Positions 52,831-61,150 of a stretch of DNA of 64,000 bases are shown piece by piece. The first letter of the stretch is position 1. The number at the start of each line of letters is the position of its first letter. Origin of the DNA: Sphingopyxis sp. L1A2A (lineage in GTDB: Bacteria; Pseudomonadota; Alphaproteobacteria; Sphingomonadales; Sphingomonadaceae); contig NZ_SCOT01000002.1 of NCBI RefSeq assembly GCF_005502465.1, forward strand, positions 124,001 through 188,000, given 5' to 3'. The notes under the pieces were generated by a model. The model made no database searches, was not told where the DNA came from, and worked only from the letters and a program-made list of their open reading frames with translations. The translations under genes and the position numbers were made by a program.

Positions 52831-53985
52831 CTAGCGCTTCATGCACTGGCGCACATCGTCGCGCTTGTACTCGCTGCAATTCCACAGCGCCTTTTCAAAC
52901 CCTGCCTTGTCATCGCGGAGGTAGGAAAAGGTCATCGCGGCGCGCTGGGTATCGCTCATCGCGTCGCTGTCGGGTTTCAGCACCGGGTTGGTCCAGCCCA
53001 TGAACTTGCAATAGGGTTTGTCGCCGCACAGCCGCAGTGCCGTGGTGACGAAACTCTCGGGCGCGGGGCGGCGGTCGAGCTGGGTGTAGATGGTGTCACG
53101 GCCTGTCGCTTCCCCCGCGCCGACGACGACGCGCGCTTCGCCGACCGCGGCATTGGCATCGACACCGGTTGCCAGATCGGTCGGCAAGCCTAGCGCCATG
53201 GCGTGGAGCGGCGATATCGCAGCGAGTTTTGCGATCGGGCCGTCGCCGCCCGACACCGCCCCGCGGAACGCGCCCGGCGTGCCCCAATAGCCGGGCCAGC
53301 GGAAGAAAAGATGGGTGTCGACAATCGCGATCTTTTCGAGGCTGTCGCTCCAATAGGGGCGGACCCAGTCGGTGTGGTAGTGGGTTGCGAGGCCAACGGG
53401 CGGGTAGGTACCGCCCGAGAGCATCAGATCGGCGTTATTGCGCGCGCGCTGCCACGCCGCGTCCGAATAGCGGCGGTTCAAGGCGCCGTCGCAGGTGAAG
53501 GTGAACTGGCAGCCGGTGACACGTTCGGAGCCTTGGAATACCACGCCGCAGATCGATTTGGGGAAGGCTGGATGACGGGCGCGGTTGATGATGACCTGTC
53601 CGACCGCCTGTTGGCCCTTGGCGTCGTCACCCGCTTCGTAGATCATCGCCGCGGCGAGGCAGTCGCGCGCGCGGGCTTTGGCGTCGCCGCCGCCAGCATA
53701 GATGAAGGGGCGCGCGGCGATGAAGCCCTTGGTGATAAGCGCGATCCGCGCATTGGCGGCGCGGGCGTCGTCCTCGGCGACCGGTGCGAATTCCATCGGC
53801 AGCACTTCGGGGACGACATCGGCGGGCGGCGCAATCGGGTGTGGGCGCGCGGCCAGCGCGCGATCTGCGCTGCTATCGCTGGCGTAGAGCACGAGTCCTA
53901 TGGCGGCCGCGGCCAGCAGCACGAACAGCCAACCGGTCCAGTCGCGCCCTTCAGGCAACGCCAATTGATCGCCGTCGGGCCACAT
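52831..53985 (-). CDS. Cell wall hydrolase, SleB family
   Basis: A 384-residue protein with an N-terminal membrane helix (about 18-36) and a SleB-type (Hydrolase_2) domain at about 105-230: CLAAAMIYEAGDDAKGQQAVGQVIINRA with the catalytic Glu in YEA, FPKSICGVVFQGSERVTGCQFTFTCDG, LSGGTYPPVGLATHYHTDWVRPYW. It would cleave peptidoglycan in the periplasm. The C-terminal part after 250 is less conserved, ending in Cys-containing ELWNC-type and MKR. It starts 9 bases after cysK and is in one operon with it. Confidence 0.9.
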   Translation of the reverse strand: MWPDGDQLALPEGRDWTGWLFVLLAAAAIGLVLYASDSSADRALAARPHPIAPPADVVPEVLPMEFAPVAEDDARAANARIALITKGFIAARPFIYAGGGDAKARARDCLAAAMIYEAGDDAKGQQAVGQVIINRARHPAFPKSICGVVFQGSERVTGCQFTFTCDGALNRRYSDAAWQRARNNADLMLSGGTYPPVGLATHYHTDWVRPYWSDSLEKIAIVDTHLFFRWPGYWGTPGAFRGAVSGGDGPIAKLAAISPLHAMALGLPTDLATGVDANAAVGEARVVVGAGEATGRDTIYTQLDRRPAPESFVTTALRLCGDKPYCKFMGWTNPVLKPDSDAMSDTQRAAMTFSYLRDDKAGFEKALWNCSEYKRDDVRQCMKR

Positions 53986-53994
53986 GCGCTGGCC

Positions 53995-54915
53995 TCAGAT
54001 CTCCGGGAGGAAATCGGGGACCGACAGATAGCGTTCGCCGGTGTCGTAGTTGAAACCGAGCACGCGGCTGCCGGGTGGCAGCTCGGCCAGTTTCTGGGCG
54101 ATTGCGGCGAGGGTGGCGCCCGACGAGATGCCGACCAGCATGCCTTCCTCGGTCGCGGCGCGGCGCGCGTAAGTCTTCGCATCGGCGGCATCGACCTTGA
54201 TCACCCCGTCGAGCAGGTCGGTGTGCAGGTTGCGCGGAATGAACCCGGCGCCGATGCCCTGAATCGGGTGCGGCGCGGGCTGGCCGCCCGAGATGACCGG
54301 CGAGGCTTCGGGCTCGACCGCGAACACTTTCAGGTTCGGCCAATGTTCTTTCAGGAACTGCGCGGTGCCGGTGATGTGGCCGCCGGTGCCGACCCCGGTG
54401 ATCAGCGCGTCGATCGGAGTATCCTTGAAATCGGCGAGGATTTCGGGGCCGGTGGTGCGGATATGGACGTCGATATTGGCTTCATTTTCAAACTGCTGCG
54501 GCATCCACGCGCCGGGCGTCGTCTCGACCAGCTCGATCGCGCGCTCGATCGCGCCCTTCATGCCCTTTTCGCGCGGGGTCAGGTCAAAGGTGGCGCCATA
54601 GGCCAGCATCAACCGGCGGCGCTCGATCGACATGCTTTCGGGCATGACGAGGACGAGCTTATACCCCTTGACCGCGGCGGCCATCGCCAGGCCGATGCCG
54701 GTGTTACCCGACGTCGGCTCGACGATGGTGCCGCCAGCTTTCAGGCTGCCGTCGGCTTCGGCCGCCTCGATCATCGCGAGGCCGATGCGATCCTTGATCG
54801 ATCCGCCGGGATTGCTGCGTTCCGACTTCACCCAGACTTCGGCGTCGGGGAACAGCTTGCCCATGCGGATGTGCGGCGTGTTGCCGATGGTATCGAGGAT
54901 AGAATTGGCTTTCAT
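53995..54915 (-). CDS. cysK: Cysteine synthase A (O-acetylserine thiol-lyase)
   Basis: A 306-residue PLP enzyme making cysteine from O-acetylserine and sulfide. Pyridoxal Lys in [14 protein letters not shown] (K44 or so), [30 protein letters not shown] phosphate loop and LVGISSGA. Standard CysK length. The ATG at 54915 overlaps the TGA of the upstream MFS gene (ATGA). The cys activation genes are 5 kb away on the other strand. Confidence 0.95.
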   Translation of the reverse strand: MKANSILDTIGNTPHIRMGKLFPDAEVWVKSERSNPGGSIKDRIGLAMIEAAEADGSLKAGGTIVEPTSGNTGIGLAMAAAVKGYKLVLVMPESMSIERRRLMLAYGATFDLTPREKGMKGAIERAIELVETTPGAWMPQQFENEANIDVHIRTTGPEILADFKDTPIDALITGVGTGGHITGTAQFLKEHWPNLKVFAVEPEASPVISGGQPAPHPIQGIGAGFIPRNLHTDLLDGVIKVDAADAKTYARRAATEEGMLVGISSGATLAAIAQKLAELPPGSRVLGFNYDTGERYLSVPDFLPEI

Positions 54916-56225
54916 GTCGATCCTGCCTTGAATTGCGGTGCAAAGGTGCGCGCGCGGCGCAGTTCGGGGAACAGCCAAGCCCATAGCGCCGTCACAGCGA
55001 TGGCGCCAGCACCTCCGATGACCACAGCGCCCACCGGCCCCATAAACGCTGCCATCGAACCGGCGCGCATTTCGCCGAGCTCGTTCGACGCCGAAATCGC
55101 CAGCCCCGACACCGCGCTGACCCGCCCGCGCATATGGTCGGGGGTGTTGAGCTGGATCAACGTCCCGCGCACAAAGACCGAGAACATGTCCGCCGCGCCC
55201 ATCAGGACGAGCAGTCCGAGCGAAAGGATAAAGTTGGTCGACAGGCCAAAAGCGACGGTGCCGGCGCCGAACACGGCGACCGCCCACAGCATCTTGACCC
55301 CGACATCGCGCTCGATCGGGCGAAAGGCGAGGCCGAGTGCGACGACAGCGGCCCCGACGGCAGGCGCGGCGCGCAGGAACCCCAGCCCTTCGGATCCGGT
55401 TTGCAGAATGTCGCGCGCATAGACCGGCAGCATGGCGGTCGCGCCCGACAGGATGACCGCGAACAGGTCGAGCGTAATCGTGCCGAGCAGAAAGCGTTCG
55501 CGCCAGGTAAACTGCAGCCCGTCGGCCATTTCGCGCAGCGGATGGCGGCGCACCTCGGTCGGCGGCGGGAGCACCGGGCGCACCCGGCTGATCGTGAAGG
55601 CCGAAACCGCGAGCAGGATCGCAGCGAAAACATAAACCGACGCGGGGTGCGCCGCATAGATCAGCCCACCTGCGGCGGGACCGACCACCGACGCCGACTG
55701 CCACGCGATGCTGCTCATCGCGATCGCACGTGGCAGTACGGCGGGCGGGACGATATTGGGCGCGATCGCGCTCATCGCGGGGCCGGAAAAGACGCGCGCG
55801 ACCCCGTGCAGCGCGGCAAGGCCGAACAGCAGCGGCAGGGTCAATGCGTCGGTCCAGGTGAACCAGCCGAGCAGCGCGGCGATGACAAGGTCGATCAGGT
55901 TGGAAAAGATCGCCACGCTCCGCCGCTCGAAACGGTCGGCAACCCATCCTGCCACCGGGGTCAGGATCGCCAGCGGGACAAACTGGACCAGGCCGAGCAG
56001 GCCGAGCTGAAAGGATGCCTCGCGGATCGACATGCCATAGTCGGTGCGCGCGGTGTCATACAGCTGGTACCCGATGACCACGACCATCGCCATCGTCGCC
56101 ACCACCGCGGTGAAACGCGCCAGCCAATAATAGCGAAAATCGGGAAAGCTGAGCGGGGAGGGGGCTTTGGGCGTCGCCCCCGGCATCACCGGTTCGTCGC
56201 CATCTGCGGGAGGGATCGTCGCCAT
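54912..56225 (-). CDS. MFS transporter (MFS_3/enterobactin-exporter-like)
   Basis: A 437-residue transporter with 12 membrane helices. The loop 2-3 motif is [15 protein letters not shown], and the C-terminal half contains a second set of helices ([20 protein letters not shown]). The group includes siderophore and drug exporters; the substrate is not known. The ATG at 56225 is preferred; the frame runs further upstream but covers unrelated sequence. Cotranslated with cysK, which suggests export of a cysteine-pathway metabolite. That is inference. Confidence 0.9.
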   Translation of the reverse strand: MATIPPADGDEPVMPGATPKAPSPLSFPDFRYYWLARFTAVVATMAMVVVIGYQLYDTARTDYGMSIREASFQLGLLGLVQFVPLAILTPVAGWVADRFERRSVAIFSNLIDLVIAALLGWFTWTDALTLPLLFGLAALHGVARVFSGPAMSAIAPNIVPPAVLPRAIAMSSIAWQSASVVGPAAGGLIYAAHPASVYVFAAILLAVSAFTISRVRPVLPPPTEVRRHPLREMADGLQFTWRERFLLGTITLDLFAVILSGATAMLPVYARDILQTGSEGLGFLRAAPAVGAAVVALGLAFRPIERDVGVKMLWAVAVFGAGTVAFGLSTNFILSLGLLVLMGAADMFSVFVRGTLIQLNTPDHMRGRVSAVSGLAISASNELGEMRAGSMAAFMGPVGAVVIGGAGAIAVTALWAWLFPELRRARTFAPQFKAGST

Positions 56226-56354
56226 CACGCTTTGCCCTAAACGGCTTTTTGCCGCTGTCCAGTGGCGTTGCTGGCGCCGTTCGTCGATTATCGGATGCCA
56301 TCGGTCGGTCCGAGTGGCAGAAGCCGGGGCATGGAAATCCAGGGAGATAGCCGA

Positions 56355-58079
56355 ATGACACGCAAATTTGCCCGCTTTGGCGGCGTCGCCATGGCCGGGG
56401 CACTGCTGGTGCTGACCGCCTGCAACGCATCGGATAACAAATCCACCACCACCGCCCCAAGCGCGGCAAGCTGGACCGAATTTCGCGACCAGTTTCTGGC
56501 CGGCTATTTCCCGCTCAACCCGACCTTTGCCGTCTATCAGGGCAAGCATGAATTTGACGGGCAATTGCCCGACTGGTCACCGGCGGGACTGGAGAAACAG
56601 GCGGCTTATCTTGAAAAGGCGATCACCGACGCGAAGGCCTTTGACGGCGAGATGAGCGCGGCCGAAAAGTTCGAGCGCGATTATTTGGTGCATGTCGCGC
56701 AGGGGCAGCTGTTCTTCCTGCGCGATACCGATTTCGCGCAGAAGAACCCGTCCTATTATACCGGCGCGCTCGACCCCAATGTCTATATCGCGCGGCCTTA
56801 TGCCGACGCGACCACCCGTATGAAGGCGTTTATCGCCTATGCCGAAAAAGTCCCCGCCGCCGCCGCGCAGATCAAGGCCAATCTGAAGCTGCCGCTGCCC
56901 GCGACTTTCGTCAAATATGGCACCGCCGGGTTCGGCGGCTTTGCCGATTATTACACTGGCGACGCGAAGGCGGCCTTTGCCGAGGTCAAGGACGCGGCGC
57001 TGCAAAAACAGTTCGACGACGCCGCGGCGAAGGCCGGGGCGGCGATGACCGATCTGGCGGAATATGTCGGATCGCAGCCCGGCACCGCCGACGGCTATGC
57101 GCTGGGCGCCGACAAATTCGCCAAGCTGATCCTAACCAACGAGGGGGTCGACACCCCGCTCGACGAACTGGAGCGCATCGGTCAGGCCGACCTCAAGCGC
57201 AATCAGGATGCGCTGAAGACCGCGTGCGCGACCTATGCCGCGGGGATGACGATCGGCGAGTGCATGAAAAAGATGAACGCCGACAAGCCCGCCGGCGGTC
57301 CGGTCGCCGAGGCGCGGCGCCAGTTGCCGATGCTGCGCGCGTTTCTGGTCGAAAAGGATCTGGTGTCGATCCCCGGGACCGAACAGGCGCAGGTCGAAGA
57401 ATCACCGCCATATAACCGGCAGAACAGCGCCTATATCGACATTCCGGGACCGTATGAAAAAGGGCTGCCGTCGGTCTATTATATCTCGCCGCCCGATCCG
57501 GCGTGGGACAAGCAGACGCAGGCCGATTTCGTGCCGGGGCGCAAGGATCTGATGTTCACCTCGGTCCACGAGGTGTGGCCGGGGCATTTCCTCAACTTCC
57601 TTCACGCGAACCGGGCCGAGAGCATTTTTGGCAAGCTGTTCGTCGGCTATGCCTTTGCCGAGGGCTGGGCGCATTATACCGAAGAGATGATGTGGGATGC
57701 GGGGCTGGGCGCGGGCGATCCCGAGACCCATATCGGCCAGCTGTCGAACGCGCTGCTGCGCAATTGCCGCTATCTGTCGGCGATCGGGCTGCACACCAAG
57801 GGAATGACCGTGGCCGACTCCGAGAAGCTGTTCAAGGAACAATGCTATCAGGACGAAGGCAATGCGCGGCAACAGGCGGCGCGCGGTACCTATGATCCGC
57901 TCTACCTCAACTACACGCTGGGCAAGCTGATGATCCGCAAGCTGCGCGAGGATTGGACAAAAGGCGACCGCACGAAGTGGAAGGCGTTCCACGACGAATT
58001 CCTGTCCTATGGCGGCCCGCCGATCCCGATGGTGCGCGCGGCGATGATGAAGGAAGATACGCCGAAAGCCGTGTTCTGA
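56355..58079 (+). CDS. DUF885 family metalloprotease-like lipoprotein
   Basis: A 574-residue exported protein with signal peptide and lipobox LTAC (Cys near 21). The DUF885 core motif HEVWPGHFLNF (HExxPGH) occurs about residue 410, with GWAHYTEEMMWD downstream; together they resemble a zinc peptidase (M32-like fold) active site. Substrate unknown; related proteins act as carboxypeptidases or dipeptidases in the periplasm. AGGGAGAT lies just upstream of the ATG at 56355; the longer open frame begins upstream but has no supporting signal. Tail-to-tail with rsmB. Confidence 0.9.
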   Translation: MTRKFARFGGVAMAGALLVLTACNASDNKSTTTAPSAASWTEFRDQFLAGYFPLNPTFAVYQGKHEFDGQLPDWSPAGLEKQAAYLEKAITDAKAFDGEMSAAEKFERDYLVHVAQGQLFFLRDTDFAQKNPSYYTGALDPNVYIARPYADATTRMKAFIAYAEKVPAAAAQIKANLKLPLPATFVKYGTAGFGGFADYYTGDAKAAFAEVKDAALQKQFDDAAAKAGAAMTDLAEYVGSQPGTADGYALGADKFAKLILTNEGVDTPLDELERIGQADLKRNQDALKTACATYAAGMTIGECMKKMNADKPAGGPVAEARRQLPMLRAFLVEKDLVSIPGTEQAQVEESPPYNRQNSAYIDIPGPYEKGLPSVYYISPPDPAWDKQTQADFVPGRKDLMFTSVHEVWPGHFLNFLHANRAESIFGKLFVGYAFAEGWAHYTEEMMWDAGLGAGDPETHIGQLSNALLRNCRYLSAIGLHTKGMTVADSEKLFKEQCYQDEGNARQQAARGTYDPLYLNYTLGKLMIRKLREDWTKGDRTKWKAFHDEFLSYGGPPIPMVRAAMMKEDTPKAVF

Positions 58080-58080
58080 C

Positions 58081-58108
58081 GCTAACGGGCGCTGGCGGGG
58101 GCGTTAGC
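58081..58108. other. Inverted repeat at the convergent end of the DUF885 gene and rsmB
   Basis: GCTAACG (58081-58087) and CGTTAGC (58102-58108) form a 7-bp stem. The rsmB TAA stop (58104-58106 on the minus strand) lies inside the right arm. No T-run, so termination is uncertain. Confidence 0.45.
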
Positions 58109-59405
58109 CCGCTGGCGCCCGCAGCCGCGCGACGAAGAAGCCGTCGAGCCCGCCAGCGTCGCTCAGGACTCCGGGCAGGGTGCGGACAAAACCGCTGGTA
58201 TCGGGTGCGATGGCGTCGGGCAGTTCGTCCGCGCGCACCGGGTCGATGCGCCACGCCGGGTGATGTTTCAGGAACGCCGCGACCTGATCCTCGCCCTCGG
58301 CGCGCTCGAGCGAGCAGGTGGCGTAGATCAGCGTGCCGCCGGGCTTGACCCACCGCGCAGCGCGGGCGAGCAACTCGGTTTGCAGCACCGCCATCTCGTC
58401 GATCTGGCGCGGTTCGATCCGGTGCAGCACATCGGGATGACGGCGAAAGATACCGGTCGCCGAACAGGGCGCGTCGAGCAGGACCGCGTCGGCCGGCGCC
58501 GCGGGCGCCCATGACCTTAGATCCGCCTGCACGATGTCGGCGACCAGCCCGGTGCGCGCCATATTGGCGCTCAAACGTTCCAGCCGTTTGGCGCTCGAGT
58601 CGACGGCGACCACTTGCCATCCCGCCGCCGCCAGCTGCATTGTCTTGCCGCCCGGCGCCGCGCACAGATCGAGCACACTGCGCCCGTCGCCCGAACCCAG
58701 CAGGCGGGCGGGAAGGCTCGCCGCCAGATCCTGAATCCACCAGCCGCCTTCGCTATAGCCTGGCATCGTATCGACCGCCTGTCCGCGCGGCAGGCGGCGA
58801 TGGCGCGGCGCGAGCGATATGGCGCCCTCCCACTCCTCGGCGCCCGGTTCGGCGGCAAAGCTGAGGTCGATCGGCGGCGGCACGCTCCAGCCCGCTTCAG
58901 CGGCTTCGACCGTCGCCAGGCTCCATTGCTCGGCCCATCGCTCGGCGGTGGGCAGGGGCAGGGTGGCGCGGTCGGGCAGCCGCCATTCGTCCTGCTGCGC
59001 GCGCGACAGGATGGCGTGGACCAGCCGCCGCGGGCCGCCTGCGACGAGCGGCAACGCGGTGGCGACCACGGCGTGCGCGGGGCTTTTGAGGACGAGCAAC
59101 TGCGCCAGCGCGATCCGCAGCACGGTCCGCGATTTGACGTCGTCGGGCAGAATCTGCGCCGTCGCACTGTCGATCAGCGCGTCGATATCGACCATCCAGC
59201 GCAGGGCTTCGGACGCGATGGCGACGGCAAAGGCGCGGTCGGCCCCGGTCAGCCCCTGCGCGGCGGCGTGCATTGCGACGTCGAGCGGGTCGCCGCGGCG
59301 CAAGATCGCATCGACCAGCCGCAGCGCCGCCCGCCGCGGCGCGGTGCCGGGCGGATCGGGCTCACTCTGTGACCGCTGTTTTGGGCGCCGGGGGCGATCA
59401 ACCAT
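58104..59405 (-). CDS. rsmB: 16S rRNA (cytosine-5)-methyltransferase RsmB-like
   Basis: A 433-residue SAM-dependent RNA m5C methyltransferase. An N-terminal NusB-like RNA-binding domain (about 20-140: RRAALRLVDAILRRGDPLD) precedes the catalytic domain, with SAM motif DLCAAPGGKTMQL, the motif DAPCSATGIFRRHPD holding one active-site Cys, and IYATCSLERAEGEDQV with the nucleophilic Cys. The C-terminus DGFFVARLRAP is standard. It would modify C967 of 16S rRNA. Divergent from the DUF1674 gene with 55 bases between. Confidence 0.93.
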   Translation of the reverse strand: MVDRPRRPKQRSQSEPDPPGTAPRRAALRLVDAILRRGDPLDVAMHAAAQGLTGADRAFAVAIASEALRWMVDIDALIDSATAQILPDDVKSRTVLRIALAQLLVLKSPAHAVVATALPLVAGGPRRLVHAILSRAQQDEWRLPDRATLPLPTAERWAEQWSLATVEAAEAGWSVPPPIDLSFAAEPGAEEWEGAISLAPRHRRLPRGQAVDTMPGYSEGGWWIQDLAASLPARLLGSGDGRSVLDLCAAPGGKTMQLAAAGWQVVAVDSSAKRLERLSANMARTGLVADIVQADLRSWAPAAPADAVLLDAPCSATGIFRRHPDVLHRIEPRQIDEMAVLQTELLARAARWVKPGGTLIYATCSLERAEGEDQVAAFLKHHPAWRIDPVRADELPDAIAPDTSGFVRTLPGVLSDAGGLDGFFVARLRAPAG

Positions 59406-59460
59406 GATGATATTCGACGCGGTTGGCGTGACGCATGAAAAATCCTATAGTGGCTGCACC

Positions 59461-59670
59461 ATGACCGAGCGCAGTGAAACGGAAACGATAGGCGGAACGC
59501 CGCGAGCGGTGAAGCGTCCGGCGCATGTGAAGGCGCCTGCCGACTGGACCACCAGCCCGGTACCACCGCCAGCGCCGATCCGCGAGGAAAAGGCCAAGGA
59601 CCAACCCGGCGGGCGTAATCCGGTGCGCTATGGCGACTGGGAGCTGAAGGGCATTGCCGTCGATTTTTGA
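59461..59670 (+). CDS. DUF1674 protein, SDHAF4-like succinate dehydrogenase assembly factor
   Basis: A 69-residue protein with the family's C-terminal block GRNPVRYGDWELKGIAVDF. Eukaryotic members (SDHAF4/Sdh8) bind flavinated SdhA to help build succinate dehydrogenase, and alphaproteobacteria often keep the gene. The N-terminal half is disordered and Pro/Lys rich. The start ATG at 59461 is chosen because conserved sequence only begins there; the frame is open upstream into the rsmB antisense strand. Tail-to-tail with cytochrome b561. Confidence 0.9.
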   Translation: MTERSETETIGGTPRAVKRPAHVKAPADWTTSPVPPPAPIREEKAKDQPGGRNPVRYGDWELKGIAVDF

Positions 59671-59697
59671 CGCCGCGGCCAGCGCCCGCGTCAAAAA
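59664..59697. other. Inverted repeat holding both stop codons of convergent genes
   Basis: TTTTTGACGC (59664-59673) and GCGTCAAAAA (59688-59697) form a perfect 10-bp stem with a 14-base GC-rich loop. TGA of the DUF1674 gene is in the left arm and TGA of the cytochrome gene, on the other strand, is in the right arm; both proteins end in Phe before TGA. The T/A tracts are in the wrong order for an intrinsic terminator. Confidence 0.55.
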
Positions 59698-60251
59698 GGG
59701 TTCATCCGCCCGATCAGTCCGGTCCGATCGACAAATTGATGCTTTAGTGCGGCAAGAATATGGATCGCGGCCAGCGCCAGCATGGTGAGGCCAAGCACCT
59801 CGTGCCGGTCATGCATCACATCGGCCAGACCCTTGTTCGGCTGGGCGATCGTCGGAATTGTCGCCAGCCCGAAAAAGTCGATGGGCCGGTCCGCGGCCGA
59901 CATCCACACCCAACCCGACAGCGGCAGCAGGATGAGCAGCGCGTAGAAGAGAAAATGCACGACCTTGCTGAGCGGGCGCTGCCATGCCGGGGTCGCGGCG
60001 GGCAGGGGCGGCGGTTTGTGGCCCAGCCGCCACAGGATCCGGACGATGGTCAACGCCAGGATTGTGATGCCCAGCGCCTTGTGGATGTCCATTGCGGCAC
60101 GATGCGTTTCGCGCTGCATGTCCTCGGTCAGCATGGCGAGGCCGATATTGGCGATGACCGCCAGGCCGATCAGCCAGTGAAGCCAGATGGCCACCTTGGT
60201 ATAACGCGGACCGGCGGTGCCGGCGGGGTCTGCCAGGGTGGCCATCGGCAT
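59691..60251 (-). CDS. Cytochrome b561
   Basis: A 186-residue di-haem b-type membrane cytochrome with four helices (about 20-38, 52-70, 95-115, 150-170). The conserved His pairs are in WLHWLIGLAV, DIHKALGITIL, VVHFLFYALL and HEVLGLTMLALAAIHILAALKH. It passes electrons from quinone in the inner membrane, often to superoxide or other acceptors. The start is ATG 60251 with GAGG six bases upstream (TTG at 60254 and ATG at 60245 are alternatives). It follows sapC on the same strand with about 8 bases between. Confidence 0.92.
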   Translation of the reverse strand: MPMATLADPAGTAGPRYTKVAIWLHWLIGLAVIANIGLAMLTEDMQRETHRAAMDIHKALGITILALTIVRILWRLGHKPPPLPAATPAWQRPLSKVVHFLFYALLILLPLSGWVWMSAADRPIDFFGLATIPTIAQPNKGLADVMHDRHEVLGLTMLALAAIHILAALKHQFVDRTGLIGRMNPF

Positions 60252-60259
60252 CAAACGCC

Positions 60260-61039
60260 TCAGACCGCCGGGACTTCCTGAATTTCCGGCACCTTGCCGG
60301 CTTTCACCTGCTCGGCAAACACTTCGCGCATCAGCTGCAGCGAGAAGAGGTGGGCAAAGATCAGGCCGAGGATGCCGTTCTGCATCAGCTTGCGCAGCAC
60401 ATCGCCGCGCAGTTCGCGCAGCTTGTTCTCGTCGACCATCTGAAAACCGCGATAGATATAGGGCTTGTCGCTGCCTTCCTGCTGGATGCTGACTTCGCCG
60501 TCGATCAGCAGATCGGCCTTTTTCAGCTCGTCAACGAACATGCCGGTGCGCTGACCGGCTTCTTCAAAATTCTTGCAGAATTCGAGGACCGCCTGAACCG
60601 GCGCCGTCGGCTGGCCATTGTCGAACAGCGCATCGCCTTCGTCGAACTTGCCGATCGCGCCCGACGTCGGGTCGAAGCACAGCGACAATTCGTCCGAATT
60701 CGGCTGGAGCTTGGCGAGCAGGAACGGGTAACGGCGGATATAGGCGGGAACATAGACCGGATTGACCAGCTTGCCATTGTCGTCGACGAACGTGTTCACG
60801 CCTTCGTTCAGGCCCATCAGCGCGAGCGGCACCGGATTGTCACCCGCCGAAAAGACGATCGGGAAAAAGCGGCACGCCGATACGAACTCGTCCGAGGTCA
60901 GCGGGATGGCATGCTGGTTGATCAGAAATTCCGCGTTGTCCAGCGGACGCGCGTGGAAATCGGCATGATCGATGCTCGAAAGCGGAACGAGGTCCTTATA
61001 GAACAGCGGCAGGTTGGCAGGGGCGGGCGCAGTGGCCAT
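60260..61039 (-). CDS. SapC-family protein
   Basis: A 259-residue protein of the SapC family (N-terminal FYKDLVPLSSIDHADFHARP, then INQHAIPLTSDEF, CRFFPIVFS, LALMGLNEG). Relatives in sphingomonads sit near TonB receptors or S-layer-type genes, but the biochemical role is unclear. Conserved aromatic and acidic residues point to an enzyme or ligand-binding fold; no signal peptide is seen. It stands upstream of cytochrome b561 in one operon. Confidence 0.9.
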   Translation of the reverse strand: MATAPAPANLPLFYKDLVPLSSIDHADFHARPLDNAEFLINQHAIPLTSDEFVSACRFFPIVFSAGDNPVPLALMGLNEGVNTFVDDNGKLVNPVYVPAYIRRYPFLLAKLQPNSDELSLCFDPTSGAIGKFDEGDALFDNGQPTAPVQAVLEFCKNFEEAGQRTGMFVDELKKADLLIDGEVSIQQEGSDKPYIYRGFQMVDENKLRELRGDVLRKLMQNGILGLIFAHLFSLQLMREVFAEQVKAGKVPEIQEVPAV

Positions 61040-61150
61040 GATAAAACTCCGGTAGGGCGTCCCGACCAGCCGGGACGAAAAGATAACAGCGCGCCTTATT
61101 GACCCGCGCCCCGCGGCGCAAGGGGGCGATAGCGCAGGACGGGCAAAGCG

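Noticed and set aside
53203..55422. A 739-codon plus-strand open frame antisense to the cell-wall hydrolase, cysK and part of the MFS gene
   Set aside because: The opposite strand carries clear motifs of all three families. The antisense product has no domain pattern.
54916..55947. In-frame upstream extension that would give cysK a 344-residue N-terminal fusion
   Set aside because: The extension is antiparallel to nothing known, is Arg-rich, and coincides with the MFS coding sequence in another frame. CysK's normal ATG at 54915 is clear.
59664..59697. Bidirectional rho-independent terminator
   Set aside because: The T tract precedes and the A tract follows the stem on each strand, the opposite of what intrinsic termination needs.
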